Positions 7,574 to 15,138 of a stretch of DNA of 37,827 nucleotides are shown here, piece by piece. Each line of letters opens with the position of its first letter. The first letter of the stretch is position 1. Source of the stretch: CAYMKL01 sp964390805 (lineage in GTDB: Bacteria > Chloroflexota > Anaerolineae > VGOG01); NCBI GenBank assembly GCA_964390805.1, contig CAYMKL010000069.1, positions 1 to 37,827 of the forward strand, in the 5' to 3' direction. A program made the position numbers and the translations under genes. The notes beneath the pieces are model-generated. The model searched no databases and was not told where the DNA came from. It worked only from the letters and a program-made list of their open reading frames with translations.

Positions 7574-9583
7574 ATGAACTCATCACCCAACCTCAACCTT
7601 AAAAGAAGACTCTGGGCTTTTCGTGGCATCGTCATCCTGGTCTTCCTGATCTTCGCCCTCCAAATGTGGCGGTTGCAGATCGTCGAGGGCGAGCACTATC
7701 GAATGTTGGCCGACCGCAACCGCTTCCGCCTGGTGCCCACCGAGGCCGCTCGCGGCGTGATCTATGATCGCCATGGGCGCATCCTGGTACGGAACATCCC
7801 CAGCTTCGCCGTCACCTTGATTCCAGCCTATTTGCCCGAGGATGAGCAGGAGGAAATGGCCATCTTCTCCCGACTATCGGCCCTGCTTGAGATTCCCGTC
7901 AGCACGGCAATTGCTTCCGCCGGCCGCCCCCCCTTCATCCCCCCCCAAGTTGGGGGGGAGAAAGAGGGGGGCATAAAAGAGATAGTGGACGAGGCGCGCG
8001 ATACGGCCCCGTATCGGCCTCTCACCCTCAAAACCAATGTGGACCGCGATACCGTCTTCACTATCGAAGAGGAGCACCTGGACCTGCCTGGCGTGCTCAT
8101 CGAGATAGACCCTATCCGCCAGTATCCCAGCGCGGCAATGACTTCCCACATCATCGGCTACATGGGACATATCCCTGGCGCGCAGGCCGAGATGTACGCC
8201 AATCGGGGCTATGACCCCAACAACGACAAGGTAGGGCTGACTGGCGTGGAACTGACTTTCGAGGAGCAACTGCGCGGCAGCAAAGGGTTCAAGTATAGCG
8301 AGGTGGACGTAGCCGGCCGCGAGGTCAGAGCGGTGGGAGAACCCCAGCCTTCCCTGCCAGGCCACAATCTTATCCTGACCATTGATCTAGACCTGCAAAA
8401 GTTCACGGAGGACACCCTGCGCCAGGGCATGGAGGAAGCCAAGGCCTACTATGGCGAGGCCAGTCGAGTCGAAAGCGGCGTGGCGATCGCCATGAATCCC
8501 CAAAACGGCGAGATTCTGAGCTTCGTGTCTCTGCCAAATTATGACAACAATCTGTTCGCCAGCGGCATTTCCCAAGAAGATTGGACTCAGTTGATAGAAG
8601 ATCCCGGCAAGCCTTTGGTCAACCACGCCATCAGCGGCCAATATCCGCCAGGCTCCACCTTCAAGATCATCCCTGCTGCCGCGGCCTTGGAGGAGAATGT
8701 TATCAACAAGAGGACAAATCTGACGTGCGAGGGCACTCTCTGGCTGCCCAACAAGTACTTCCCCGACGATCCCGAGTTGGCCCAACAGTTCTACTGCTGG
8801 ATCCACAAGTATGACCGAACTCACGGTTCACTAAACATCATCCAGGGTATTGCCCACTCCTGCGACATCTTCTTCTACCAGGTCGCAGGCGGCCTTGAGG
8901 AATTCCAGGGCCTGGGATTGGAACGACTGAATGAATACGCCCACTCTTTCGGGCTGGGCCAACCGACAGGCATTGATCTTCCCGGGGAGGCTCGTGGCCT
9001 GGTGCCTACGAAAACATGGAAGCGGCTGAACTATTCCGAGAGCTGGGCTACTGGCGACACTTACAACGTAGCCATCGGCCAGGGCTTCATCCTGGTCACC
9101 CCCCTGCAACTCCTAAACGCTACCGCAGCAGCAGTCAACGGGGGGACGCTCTACCGACCCCAGATCGTTTACCAGATAACCGATGCAGATGGCGTGGTGA
9201 TCCGGCCTTTCACCCCAGAGGTTCTCGGCCAGATCCCCGTTTCGGAGGAAAACCTGGCCCTGGTTCGAGAAGGACTGCGGGCAGCCGTTGAATGGGGCAC
9301 CGGTTGGCGAGCCAACCTAGAGGGGGTAGCAGTGGCCGGCAAGACGGGCACCGCCGAATACCCCGGTCCTCCCATTGATGACGAAGGGCACCTGCCCACC
9401 CATGCCTGGTTCACGGCCGTCGCCCCCGCCGAGGAACCAGAGATCGCCCTGGTCATCTTCGTCGCCGGTGGCGGCGATGGAGACGCCACTGCCGTGCCCA
9501 TTGCCGCCGATATCCTGCGCTACTATTTCGGTATACCCGAACCGCAGCCCACGCCAACCCCAGAATCTGACTCGCCGGAGTAA
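7574..9583 (+). CDS. mrdA: Penicillin-binding protein 2 (transpeptidase of the elongasome)
   Basis: A 669-residue class B penicillin-binding protein. One membrane helix lies near residues 17-36, followed by the dimerisation domain (ARGVIYDRHGRILVRN) and the transpeptidase domain. The active site is visible: STFK at 361-364, SCD at 429-431 in place of SxN, and KTGTAE from 590. It cross-links lateral-wall peptidoglycan outside the membrane and normally works with RodA, which is not in this window. The C-terminus ends in a short Pro/Thr/Glu tail. Residues about 118-133 are encoded by a C- and G-run palindrome (7926-7972) that looks inserted in frame. Presence of PBP2 with MreBCD argues for a rod-shaped, peptidoglycan-making cell. 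Confidence 0.95.
   Translation: MNSSPNLNLKRRLWAFRGIVILVFLIFALQMWRLQIVEGEHYRMLADRNRFRLVPTEAARGVIYDRHGRILVRNIPSFAVTLIPAYLPEDEQEEMAIFSRLSALLEIPVSTAIASAGRPPFIPPQVGGEKEGGIKEIVDEARDTAPYRPLTLKTNVDRDTVFTIEEEHLDLPGVLIEIDPIRQYPSAAMTSHIIGYMGHIPGAQAEMYANRGYDPNNDKVGLTGVELTFEEQLRGSKGFKYSEVDVAGREVRAVGEPQPSLPGHNLILTIDLDLQKFTEDTLRQGMEEAKAYYGEASRVESGVAIAMNPQNGEILSFVSLPNYDNNLFASGISQEDWTQLIEDPGKPLVNHAISGQYPPGSTFKIIPAAAALEENVINKRTNLTCEGTLWLPNKYFPDDPELAQQFYCWIHKYDRTHGSLNIIQGIAHSCDIFFYQVAGGLEEFQGLGLERLNEYAHSFGLGQPTGIDLPGEARGLVPTKTWKRLNYSESWATGDTYNVAIGQGFILVTPLQLLNATAAAVNGGTLYRPQIVYQITDADGVVIRPFTPEVLGQIPVSEENLALVREGLRAAVEWGTGWRANLEGVAVAGKTGTAEYPGPPIDDEGHLPTHAWFTAVAPAEEPEIALVIFVAGGGDGDATAVPIAADILRYYFGIPEPQPTPTPESDSPE
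7926..7972. repeat. C/G-run palindrome inside mrdA
   Basis: An imperfect inverted repeat of C-runs and G-runs around a perfect core of 9-bp arms CCCCCCCAA and TTGGGGGGG with one central base; the outer arms are six C and six G. It keeps the mrdA frame and encodes about 16 residues (from PPFIPPQVGG) in the non-catalytic N-terminal domain. It looks like an inserted palindromic element, not native sequence. Confidence 0.7.
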
Positions 9584-9590
9584 AGCTGTT

Positions 9591-10505
9591 GTGGAATCAA
9601 AGCAAAGCTCTGCCATCTCTCCACGGTTCCTGACCATCTCGCTAGTTGTGCTGGTCGCCAGTGCTCTCTTGGCGACCTCGCTGGTGGTCACCATATTCTA
9701 TTCTGACCGCAAGGACAGCGAAGTCGCCGCCCTGAGAGCCGAGACAGAAGCCCTCAAACAAAGGCAAGAACTCACCCAACGAAATATCGTAACTCTCACC
9801 GTGAACGTCGCTACGCTCATGATGGACATTGAGGCCCTTCGACGAGATCAGATGATCATACACTCGAAAATTGAGGACCTTGCCAGCGAGATGGAGTCGT
9901 TGAAGAAAGCGAGGCTGGAGGAGACTTCCTCGGCGGACCTCAACACAAGCTCTCCAGTAGAGGTGAAGCTGGATGTGCCACGCTACAAACAAGCTCATAG
10001 CCTAACTTGCGAGGCCGCATCCGCCTCAATGGTGGCCAACTTCTATGGGGTTTCCCTGAGCGAGGAAGAGGTGAGCAAAGCACTGCCAAGAAACGAAAAC
10101 CCCCACCTGGGCTTCAGGGGCAGGCTAGACGGCGTCCCTGGCGGTCTAACGGATTACGGCGTGTACGCCGAGCCCATAGGAGAAGTCCTGGCAGCGAACG
10201 GCCTGGAAGTCACCTATGTACAGGATGGACTGGAGGGAATAAAGAAAGCGCTGGACAGAAAGCATCCAGTCATAGCCTGGGTTACATACAGGCTTCGCGT
10301 GCAACAGCCAGTGAAAATCACACTGAGCACAGGGCAAGAAGTGAAGATGGTCAATTACGAGCACGCGGTGGTAGTGACCGGCTACAATCAAGAGGGCTTC
10401 TGGGTAAACGATCCATATAATGGGTGGGAGTATTTGTACAAGAGCGCCGACTTTGCGCGATCTTTCGGATACCTGGACAGCATGGCCCTCGAGGTAGCTC
10501 CCTGA
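9591..10505 (+). CDS. Membrane-anchored C39-like cysteine peptidase domain protein
   Basis: A 304-residue protein with a GTG start at 9591, eight bases after the mrdA stop, and GGAG about 10 nt upstream. One membrane helix (about residues 13-37) is followed by a coiled coil (about 45-105) and a C-terminal papain-like domain of the Peptidase_C39_2 type. Catalytic residues can be seen: Cys in SLTCEAASASMVANFYG, His in YEHAVVVTGY and Asp/Asn in VNDPYNG. The domain would face outside the membrane. No double-glycine transporter is nearby, so bacteriocin export is unlikely. Its position after mrdA suggests a cell-envelope role, for example cleaving an envelope protein, but the substrate is unknown. 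Confidence 0.85.
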   Translation: MESKQSSAISPRFLTISLVVLVASALLATSLVVTIFYSDRKDSEVAALRAETEALKQRQELTQRNIVTLTVNVATLMMDIEALRRDQMIIHSKIEDLASEMESLKKARLEETSSADLNTSSPVEVKLDVPRYKQAHSLTCEAASASMVANFYGVSLSEEEVSKALPRNENPHLGFRGRLDGVPGGLTDYGVYAEPIGEVLAANGLEVTYVQDGLEGIKKALDRKHPVIAWVTYRLRVQQPVKITLSTGQEVKMVNYEHAVVVTGYNQEGFWVNDPYNGWEYLYKSADFARSFGYLDSMALEVAP

Positions 10506-10509
10506 GCAT

Positions 10510-10544
10510 TTGGATATTAGATGTTGGATATTGGATATTGGATT
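10510..10544. repeat. Heptanucleotide array (TTGGATA-type) at the start of the DUF2723 gene
   Basis: Five tandem 7-mers: TTGGATA, TTAGATG, TTGGATA, TTGGATA, TTGGATT. The ATG of the downstream gene (10521-10523) lies inside the second unit, so the array supplies the start codon and the residues MLDIGYWI. Confidence 0.85.
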
Positions 10545-13500
10545 TTTGTACTGGGGGCGGGCCTGACTTTGGGCGCTTTCACCAGCCGCTTCCTGGCAGA
10601 AAACTACTATCACACCCTGTCGGGACTCAACTCCCTACCCCAGACCGCCCTCTTATCGCTAGTTGTTGCTTTTGCCCTCCTCGCTTTTTGGCTTCTCTAT
10701 TCTGCAGCCTTCGCTCGACAAGTTAAGGAGCCACTGGCTCAGGCCTGTCCTGAGCCCTTCGACGCCGCTCAGGATGAACTCCGCCGAAGGGCCCTTGCCG
10801 ACGACGCCCTCACCTACACCCCTCTCTTTTTACTTCTCTTCTACCTGGCCCAAAGGGCAGTCAATCCTCTGCAAGCCACGGTGCTGCTGTACGGCTGTCT
10901 CCTCCTCGTCATGGCCCTCAAAACCAAAATCCTGCTCAAGAAGAGCCGAGATTTTGGATTTTGGATTTTGAAGTTTGGACTTCCATCGGGCCTATTTGTC
11001 CTGACCTTCATCGTCTATGCAAACACTCTCTCGCCCACACTAGGCGAGGCCGACAGTTTCGAGTTCCAGGTTGTCTCCCACACCCTGGGGGTTGCCCATC
11101 CTACTGGCTACCCGCTGTACATTCTCTTGGGGAAGCTTTTCACGCTGCTTCCCATCGGCAATGTAGCTTACAGAGTAAACCTCATCTCTCCCCTCTTCGC
11201 CAGCCTGGCCGTCGTCTGCCTCTACCTCTGCCTGATGCATTTGACCCGCCATCGAGCCGCCAGCCTGCTAGCAGCCCTGGCCTTCGCCTTCTCGCGCACC
11301 TTCTGGTCGCAGGCGGTGATCGCGGAGGTGTACACCCTCAATGCGTTCTTTGTGGCTCTGATATTCTATCTGCTTTTGGAGGTTGGAGGTTGGAGGTTGG
11401 AGGCCTGTCCTGAGCCCCTCGGCTCTGCTCGGGATAAACTCCGCCAAAGGGTTGGAGGGATGAATCGGCGAATCGGCGAGATCGCCCTCGCCTACGGCCT
11501 CAGCCTGACCAACCACCTCACCATGGCTCTCTTGGCTCCGGCCATAGTCATCTACGCCCTGTTGACTGGGCTTTGGACAAAGACGGGGATGGCGGTCAGA
11601 AACCAGGTTTTTGGGACCCTTGGTACCCAAAAACCTGGTTTCTCTTTCACCGACATGAAGCAGATGCTGAGGACTGCGGGTCTCTTTCTGCTCGGCCTGT
11701 CGGTCTATCTCTACATCCCCCTGCGCTGGCCTGCCCTCCACGGCCGCCCCATGGCTTTGGGTGAGTTTGCCGGCTGGGTTCTGGGCAGCCGTTTCCGCGG
11801 AGCGCTCCGCTGGGACGCCTGGCTCACAGATCCTGAGCGCTACCTCATCCTCTTCCGTCTGATCCTGGAGCAGTACAGTTGGATCGGGCTGATCCTGGGG
11901 CTGCTGGGTCTGGTCTGGCTACTGGCAAAAAGGCGAAGGGAAGCTGTTCTTCTGCTGGTTGCTTATGTCGCCTACTTCATCTACGGCCTCAACTACTACG
12001 TGCCCGACATCTCGGCCTTCATCATCCCCGCCCACCTGATTTTCGCCTTATGGATCGGTGTGGGACTTCATGCTTTGTGGCAAGCGGCAAGTAGCTGGAT
12101 ATTGGGTATTGGGCATTGGATATTGGACTCGCTACTCATCACTTGCTTCGCGTTACTCGTTACCCTCCCCCTGCTCTGGACCAATCTCCCCCTGGTGGAC
12201 ATGAGCCGCCACGGCTGGGAGGCATACCGATGGGGGCAGTACGTCCTGGGACTGGACCTGGCTCCTGGGGCCGCGATCCTGGCCGACAGTGAGAAGATCG
12301 CGCCTCTGTACTATCTCCAGCAGGTGGAGGGAGTGCGGCCCGATCTCGACATCATCGTCATGGGCGACGAAGCGGGCTATCGCCAGCAGTTGGAGACCCG
12401 CGTGGCTCAGGACCAGCCAGTCTACCTGGCCCGCTATCTGCCGGGCCTGGAGGGGCGATTCCATTTGCGCTCTCTCGGCCCCCTGGTGGAGGTGGGCACG
12501 ACACCGCTCACCTCGACAGTCCTAGGTCCTAAGTCCGAAATCCTAAGTCCCAAATCCAATGACTTTGGTCAGAACATCCGCCTGCTGGGCTACGCCGCTT
12601 CGCTAAACGCCGATTCTTTGACCATCGAGCCACCGAACCAGTTGCGCCTGACCATCTTTTGGCAAGCTCTGAGCAAAGTAGACAGCAACTATCACGTTCG
12701 CCTACGCCTGGTGAGCGAAAGCGGCCACGTCCGGCTGGAGGAAGAGGGGCGTCATCCCGTAAATGGCTACTATCCAACCGTCGCCTGGCGGCCTGGGGAG
12801 ATCGTTCCCGATTTCCACGAGCTGGCCATCAGCAGGACCATGCCCCCCGGCACGTACAGACTGGAGGTGGGCCTTTTCCCGCCGTTCAGCGAGGAGAGCG
12901 TCTCTGTCGCCCAGATAGGCCACGTTCGCATCCTGGAGGGAAAAGGCTGGCAATCACCAGAGGATTTGGTCATCCCCTACCCCCTGCGAGCCAGCTTTGC
13001 TGGTGAGCTGATGCTGCTGGGCTACGACCGGCCCAGCTTCGTCCGCCCCAACGGACAGGGCACTCTGACCTTCTACTGGCAACGGCTACGCGAAAGCACC
13101 ATGGACTATAGCATCGCCCTGCAAATGCTTGATGAGGCCGGGAACGTGCTCTGGCAAGATAGCGCCCCTCCTCTCTTCGGCGAGCATCCGACTTCGCACT
13201 GGGGGGTAGGCCAGATTGTGCAGACCAGCCACGACCTGACCATGCCTGCGACCGCTGGGGAAATCGGCTTGCAAGTGGGGCTAAGCCTTCCCGATTCCGG
13301 CGAGATGCTGGCGGTGAGAAGCCGCTGGCTGGCTTCCCTGAGCGAGTGGTGTTCCTTGCGGCCCATCCAGGTACGCAGCACACCCCTGGCTGGCGCTGCG
13401 GCCATCAACTTCGATAACCAAATCCTACTTCTAGGGTACGACCTCGATCCTTCGACAGCCCTTCGACAAGCTCAGGATGACAGCTCAGGACACCGCCGAC

Positions 13501-13850
13501 AGCAGCTTCGCCCCGGAGAGGCCCTGGACATCTCCCTCACCTGGCAGTGCTTGCAGAGGATGGACGAGGACTACACCGTTTTTGTCCACATTCTCGATGA
13601 GCAGCAGCAAATCTGGGGGCAGGAGGATGTATGGCCTGTCCACGGCACCTATCCCACCAGCCAGTGGAAGGAGGGTGAAATCATCGAAGACATCCACTCA
13701 GTGCAGTTATCCTACGAAGCTCCTCCAGGCGAATACCAGATCGAGGTTGGACTCTATCTCCTCTCCACCATGGCCCGCTTGCCCGTCCTAGACGAGGAGA
13801 TGAGAGCTATTGACGACAAGGTGATCATCGAAGTAACTAACGACCAATGA
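10521..13850 (+). CDS. DUF2723 multi-pass membrane protein (putative glycosyltransferase) riddled with in-frame repeats
   Basis: A 1109-residue protein. After N-terminal helices comes a DUF2723 region (about residues 155-330) with LSPTLGEADSFEFQVVSHTL and HPTGYPLYILLGKLFTLLP, typical of polyprenyl-linked GT-C-like glycosyltransferases; more membrane helices run to about residue 570. The C-terminal part (about 685-1105) is soluble, presumably extracytoplasmic, and is built of three similar beta-rich modules, each beginning LLGY and containing an FxWQ or LTWQ strand and an HPxxxW-like motif. The reaction and substrate are unknown; sugar transfer onto envelope proteins or glycans is an inference. 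The oddest feature is eight short repeat elements that all keep the frame (see separate entries). Even the ATG lies in a repeat and has no good ribosome-binding site, so the native N-terminus may have been replaced; initiation is uncertain. Confidence 0.8.
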   Translation: MLDIGYWIFVLGAGLTLGAFTSRFLAENYYHTLSGLNSLPQTALLSLVVAFALLAFWLLYSAAFARQVKEPLAQACPEPFDAAQDELRRRALADDALTYTPLFLLLFYLAQRAVNPLQATVLLYGCLLLVMALKTKILLKKSRDFGFWILKFGLPSGLFVLTFIVYANTLSPTLGEADSFEFQVVSHTLGVAHPTGYPLYILLGKLFTLLPIGNVAYRVNLISPLFASLAVVCLYLCLMHLTRHRAASLLAALAFAFSRTFWSQAVIAEVYTLNAFFVALIFYLLLEVGGWRLEACPEPLGSARDKLRQRVGGMNRRIGEIALAYGLSLTNHLTMALLAPAIVIYALLTGLWTKTGMAVRNQVFGTLGTQKPGFSFTDMKQMLRTAGLFLLGLSVYLYIPLRWPALHGRPMALGEFAGWVLGSRFRGALRWDAWLTDPERYLILFRLILEQYSWIGLILGLLGLVWLLAKRRREAVLLLVAYVAYFIYGLNYYVPDISAFIIPAHLIFALWIGVGLHALWQAASSWILGIGHWILDSLLITCFALLVTLPLLWTNLPLVDMSRHGWEAYRWGQYVLGLDLAPGAAILADSEKIAPLYYLQQVEGVRPDLDIIVMGDEAGYRQQLETRVAQDQPVYLARYLPGLEGRFHLRSLGPLVEVGTTPLTSTVLGPKSEILSPKSNDFGQNIRLLGYAASLNADSLTIEPPNQLRLTIFWQALSKVDSNYHVRLRLVSESGHVRLEEEGRHPVNGYYPTVAWRPGEIVPDFHELAISRTMPPGTYRLEVGLFPPFSEESVSVAQIGHVRILEGKGWQSPEDLVIPYPLRASFAGELMLLGYDRPSFVRPNGQGTLTFYWQRLRESTMDYSIALQMLDEAGNVLWQDSAPPLFGEHPTSHWGVGQIVQTSHDLTMPATAGEIGLQVGLSLPDSGEMLAVRSRWLASLSEWCSLRPIQVRSTPLAGAAAINFDNQILLLGYDLDPSTALRQAQDDSSGHRRQQLRPGEALDISLTWQCLQRMDEDYTVFVHILDEQQQIWGQEDVWPVHGTYPTSQWKEGEIIEDIHSVQLSYEAPPGEYQIEVGLYLLSTMARLPVLDEEMRAIDDKVIIEVTNDQ
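10742..10791. repeat. 50-nt interspersed element, copy 1, in frame
   Basis: Begins GGCCTGTCCTGAGCCC and ends CCGAAGGG. It matches the copy at 11402-11451 at 43 of 50 positions without a gap. It encodes about 17 residues (ACPEPFDAAQDELRRR) in the DUF2723 protein. The ends CCTGTCCTGAG and CCGAAGG are shared with elements at 27959, 25368 and 34371. Confidence 0.8.
10950..10977. repeat. Heptanucleotide array (GATTTTG) in frame in the DUF2723 gene
   Basis: Three exact GATTTTG units followed by AAGTTTG. It encodes DFGFWILKFG near residues 144-153. Confidence 0.85.
11376..11451. repeat. Heptanucleotide array (TTGGAGG x4) joined to copy 2 of the 50-nt element, in frame
   Basis: Four exact TTGGAGG units (11376-11403) run straight into the second copy of the 50-nt element (11402-11451). 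Encodes LEVGGWRLEACPEPLGSARD and a few more residues, in the same reading frame of the element as copy 1. Confidence 0.85.
11599..11642. repeat. 17-bp perfect palindrome in frame in the DUF2723 gene
   Basis: Arms GAAACCAGGTTTTTGGG and CCCAAAAACCTGGTTTC, perfect over 17 bp, with a 10-nt loop. It encodes about 14 residues around RNQVFGTLGTQKPGF between two membrane helices. As DNA or RNA it would form a strong hairpin; without a T-run on either side it is not a normal terminator. Confidence 0.85.
12095..12129. repeat. Heptanucleotide array (TTGGATA-type) in frame in the DUF2723 gene
   Basis: Five units CTGGATA, TTGGGTA, TTGGGCA, TTGGATA, TTGGACT. It encodes WILGIGHWILDS near residues 526-537, just before a membrane helix. 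Confidence 0.8.
12521..12562. repeat. Heptanucleotide array (CCTAAGT-type) in frame in the DUF2723 gene
   Basis: Six 7-mers: CCTAGGT, CCTAAGT, CCGAAAT, CCTAAGT, CCCAAAT, CCAATGA. A pure CCTAAGT array would give TAA in the used frame at the third unit; that unit reads CCGAAAT, so the codon is GAA and the frame stays open. Encodes LGPKSEILSPKSND. Confidence 0.8.
13449..13493. repeat. CCTTCGACAAGCTCAGGA-type element in frame in the DUF2723 gene
   Basis: Contains CCTTCGACA twice, then AGCTCAGGAtgacAGCTCAGGACA. It is related to the ends of the elements at 34371-34476 and 10742. It lies in the loop after LLGY of the third C-terminal module and encodes PSTALRQAQDDSSG, a stretch missing from the two sister modules. 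Confidence 0.7.
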
Positions 13851-13895
13851 CCAAGGACGAGCGACCATCCGACCAACTGACCAACTGACCAAGGA
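13836..13895. repeat. GACCAACT-type short tandem repeat before the acyl-CoA dehydrogenase gene
   Basis: The gap holds repeated GACCAA words (GACCAACT, GACCAACT, GACCAAGG and looser copies). The DUF2723 stop codon lies in it, and its last unit provides the AAGGAG ribosome-binding site of the next gene. Confidence 0.6.
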
Positions 13896-13905
13896 GAAAT
13901 CAAAG

Positions 13906-15066
13906 ATGGACTTCGAACTCAATGAGGAACAACAGATGATCCGCAAGATGGTGCGCGATTTCGCCGAGAAGGAAATCGTATCCATTGCCCAGGAGACGGA
14001 CAAGTCTGGGGAGTTCCCCTGGGAGACTATCCGCAAGATGGCCCGCCTGGGCTTGTTGGGTCTCCCCATTCCTGAGGAATACGGCGGGGCTGGAGCCGAC
14101 AACGTCAGCTTTGCCATCGCCCTGGAGGAGATCGCCCGAGCGTGCGGATCCACCGCCCTCACCCTGGATGCCCACACGTCTCTGGCCTCCGAGCCTATCT
14201 ACTTCTTCGGCAGCGAGGAGCAGAAACGGAAGCACCTCGTCCCTATGGCCAGGGGTGAAAAGCTGGGCGCTTTCGGCTTGACGGAGCCGGAAGCGGGCTC
14301 CGACGCGGGAGCGACCAAGACCCGGGCCGTGCTGGATGGCGACGAGTGGGTCATCAATGGCCAAAAGGTCATGATAACTAACGGTTCCATAGCTGGCGTG
14401 GTGGTGATAACTGCCGTGACTGACCCTGAAAAAGGCACGAGAGGCATCAGCAGTTTCATTGTGGAGAAGGGTACGCCGGGCTTTCGCGCCGGGCGCGACG
14501 AGGAGAAGATGGGGCTCAAGGGCTCCGTCACCTCCGAGCTTTTCTTCGAGGACTGCCGGGTTCCCAAAGAGAACCTGTTGGGCAAAGAGGGAGAGGGCTT
14601 CAAACAGTTCCTGATCACCCTCGATGGGGGGCGCGTCGCCATCGGAGCCATGGCGTTGGGATTGGCCCAGGGCGCCTACGAGAAGGCCGTTGCTTACTCC
14701 AAGGAGCGAGTGCAGTTCGGTCAGCCCATCGCCAACTTTCAGGCCATCCAGTGGATGATCGCCGAGATGGCCACTGAGATTGATGCTGCTCGACTCCTGG
14801 TCTATCGGGCTGCCTGGCTCAAGGACAAAGCCGCTTCCGCTTCCAAGGGCGTGCGCTTCACCAGGGAGGCAGCCATGGCCAAGATGTACGCTTCCGAAGC
14901 TGCGGAGCGCGCTTGCTACAAGGCCATTCAGATCCACGGTGGCTATGGGTACATGAAGGAGTACGACGTCGAGCGCATATACCGTGACCAGCGGCTCTGT
15001 ACCATCGGCGAGGGGACGAGCGAGATCCAGCGATTGGTTATCGCCCGGCAGGTGTTGGGGGCGTAG
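13906..15066 (+). CDS. Acyl-CoA dehydrogenase
   Basis: A 386-residue FAD flavoenzyme of the short/medium/branched-chain acyl-CoA dehydrogenase family, which oxidises acyl-CoA to enoyl-CoA and passes electrons to ETF. The signature GAFGLTEPEAGSDAG is at about residue 123, and GGYGYMKEYDVERIYRD near the C-terminus carries the Glu that acts as catalytic base in this group. Length is typical. The ATG at 13906 has AAGGAG about 10 nt upstream. No ETF, thiolase or CoA ligase gene lies nearby, so the substrate is open (short or branched acyl-CoA). It follows the DUF2723 gene by 55 nt but probably has no functional link with it. Confidence 0.93.
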   Translation: MDFELNEEQQMIRKMVRDFAEKEIVSIAQETDKSGEFPWETIRKMARLGLLGLPIPEEYGGAGADNVSFAIALEEIARACGSTALTLDAHTSLASEPIYFFGSEEQKRKHLVPMARGEKLGAFGLTEPEAGSDAGATKTRAVLDGDEWVINGQKVMITNGSIAGVVVITAVTDPEKGTRGISSFIVEKGTPGFRAGRDEEKMGLKGSVTSELFFEDCRVPKENLLGKEGEGFKQFLITLDGGRVAIGAMALGLAQGAYEKAVAYSKERVQFGQPIANFQAIQWMIAEMATEIDAARLLVYRAAWLKDKAASASKGVRFTREAAMAKMYASEAAERACYKAIQIHGGYGYMKEYDVERIYRDQRLCTIGEGTSEIQRLVIARQVLGA

Positions 15067-15079
15067 CGACTGGTGCGGT

Positions 15080-15107
15080 TTGCAATTAGGGGCAAGAGAT
15101 GTATAAT
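15080..15107 (+). promoter_or_regulatory. Promoter before the AMMECR1-domain gene
   Basis: TTGCAA (15080-15085), 16 nt, TATAAT (15102-15107), about 30 nt upstream of the ATG at 15139. Confidence 0.6.
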
Positions 15108-15138
15108 TGACGGACCGAGTTAGCAGGGGAGGATTCTA

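Noticed and set aside
11599..11642. The 17-bp palindrome as a transcription terminator
   Set aside because: It is in the middle of an open gene and has no run of T on either side.
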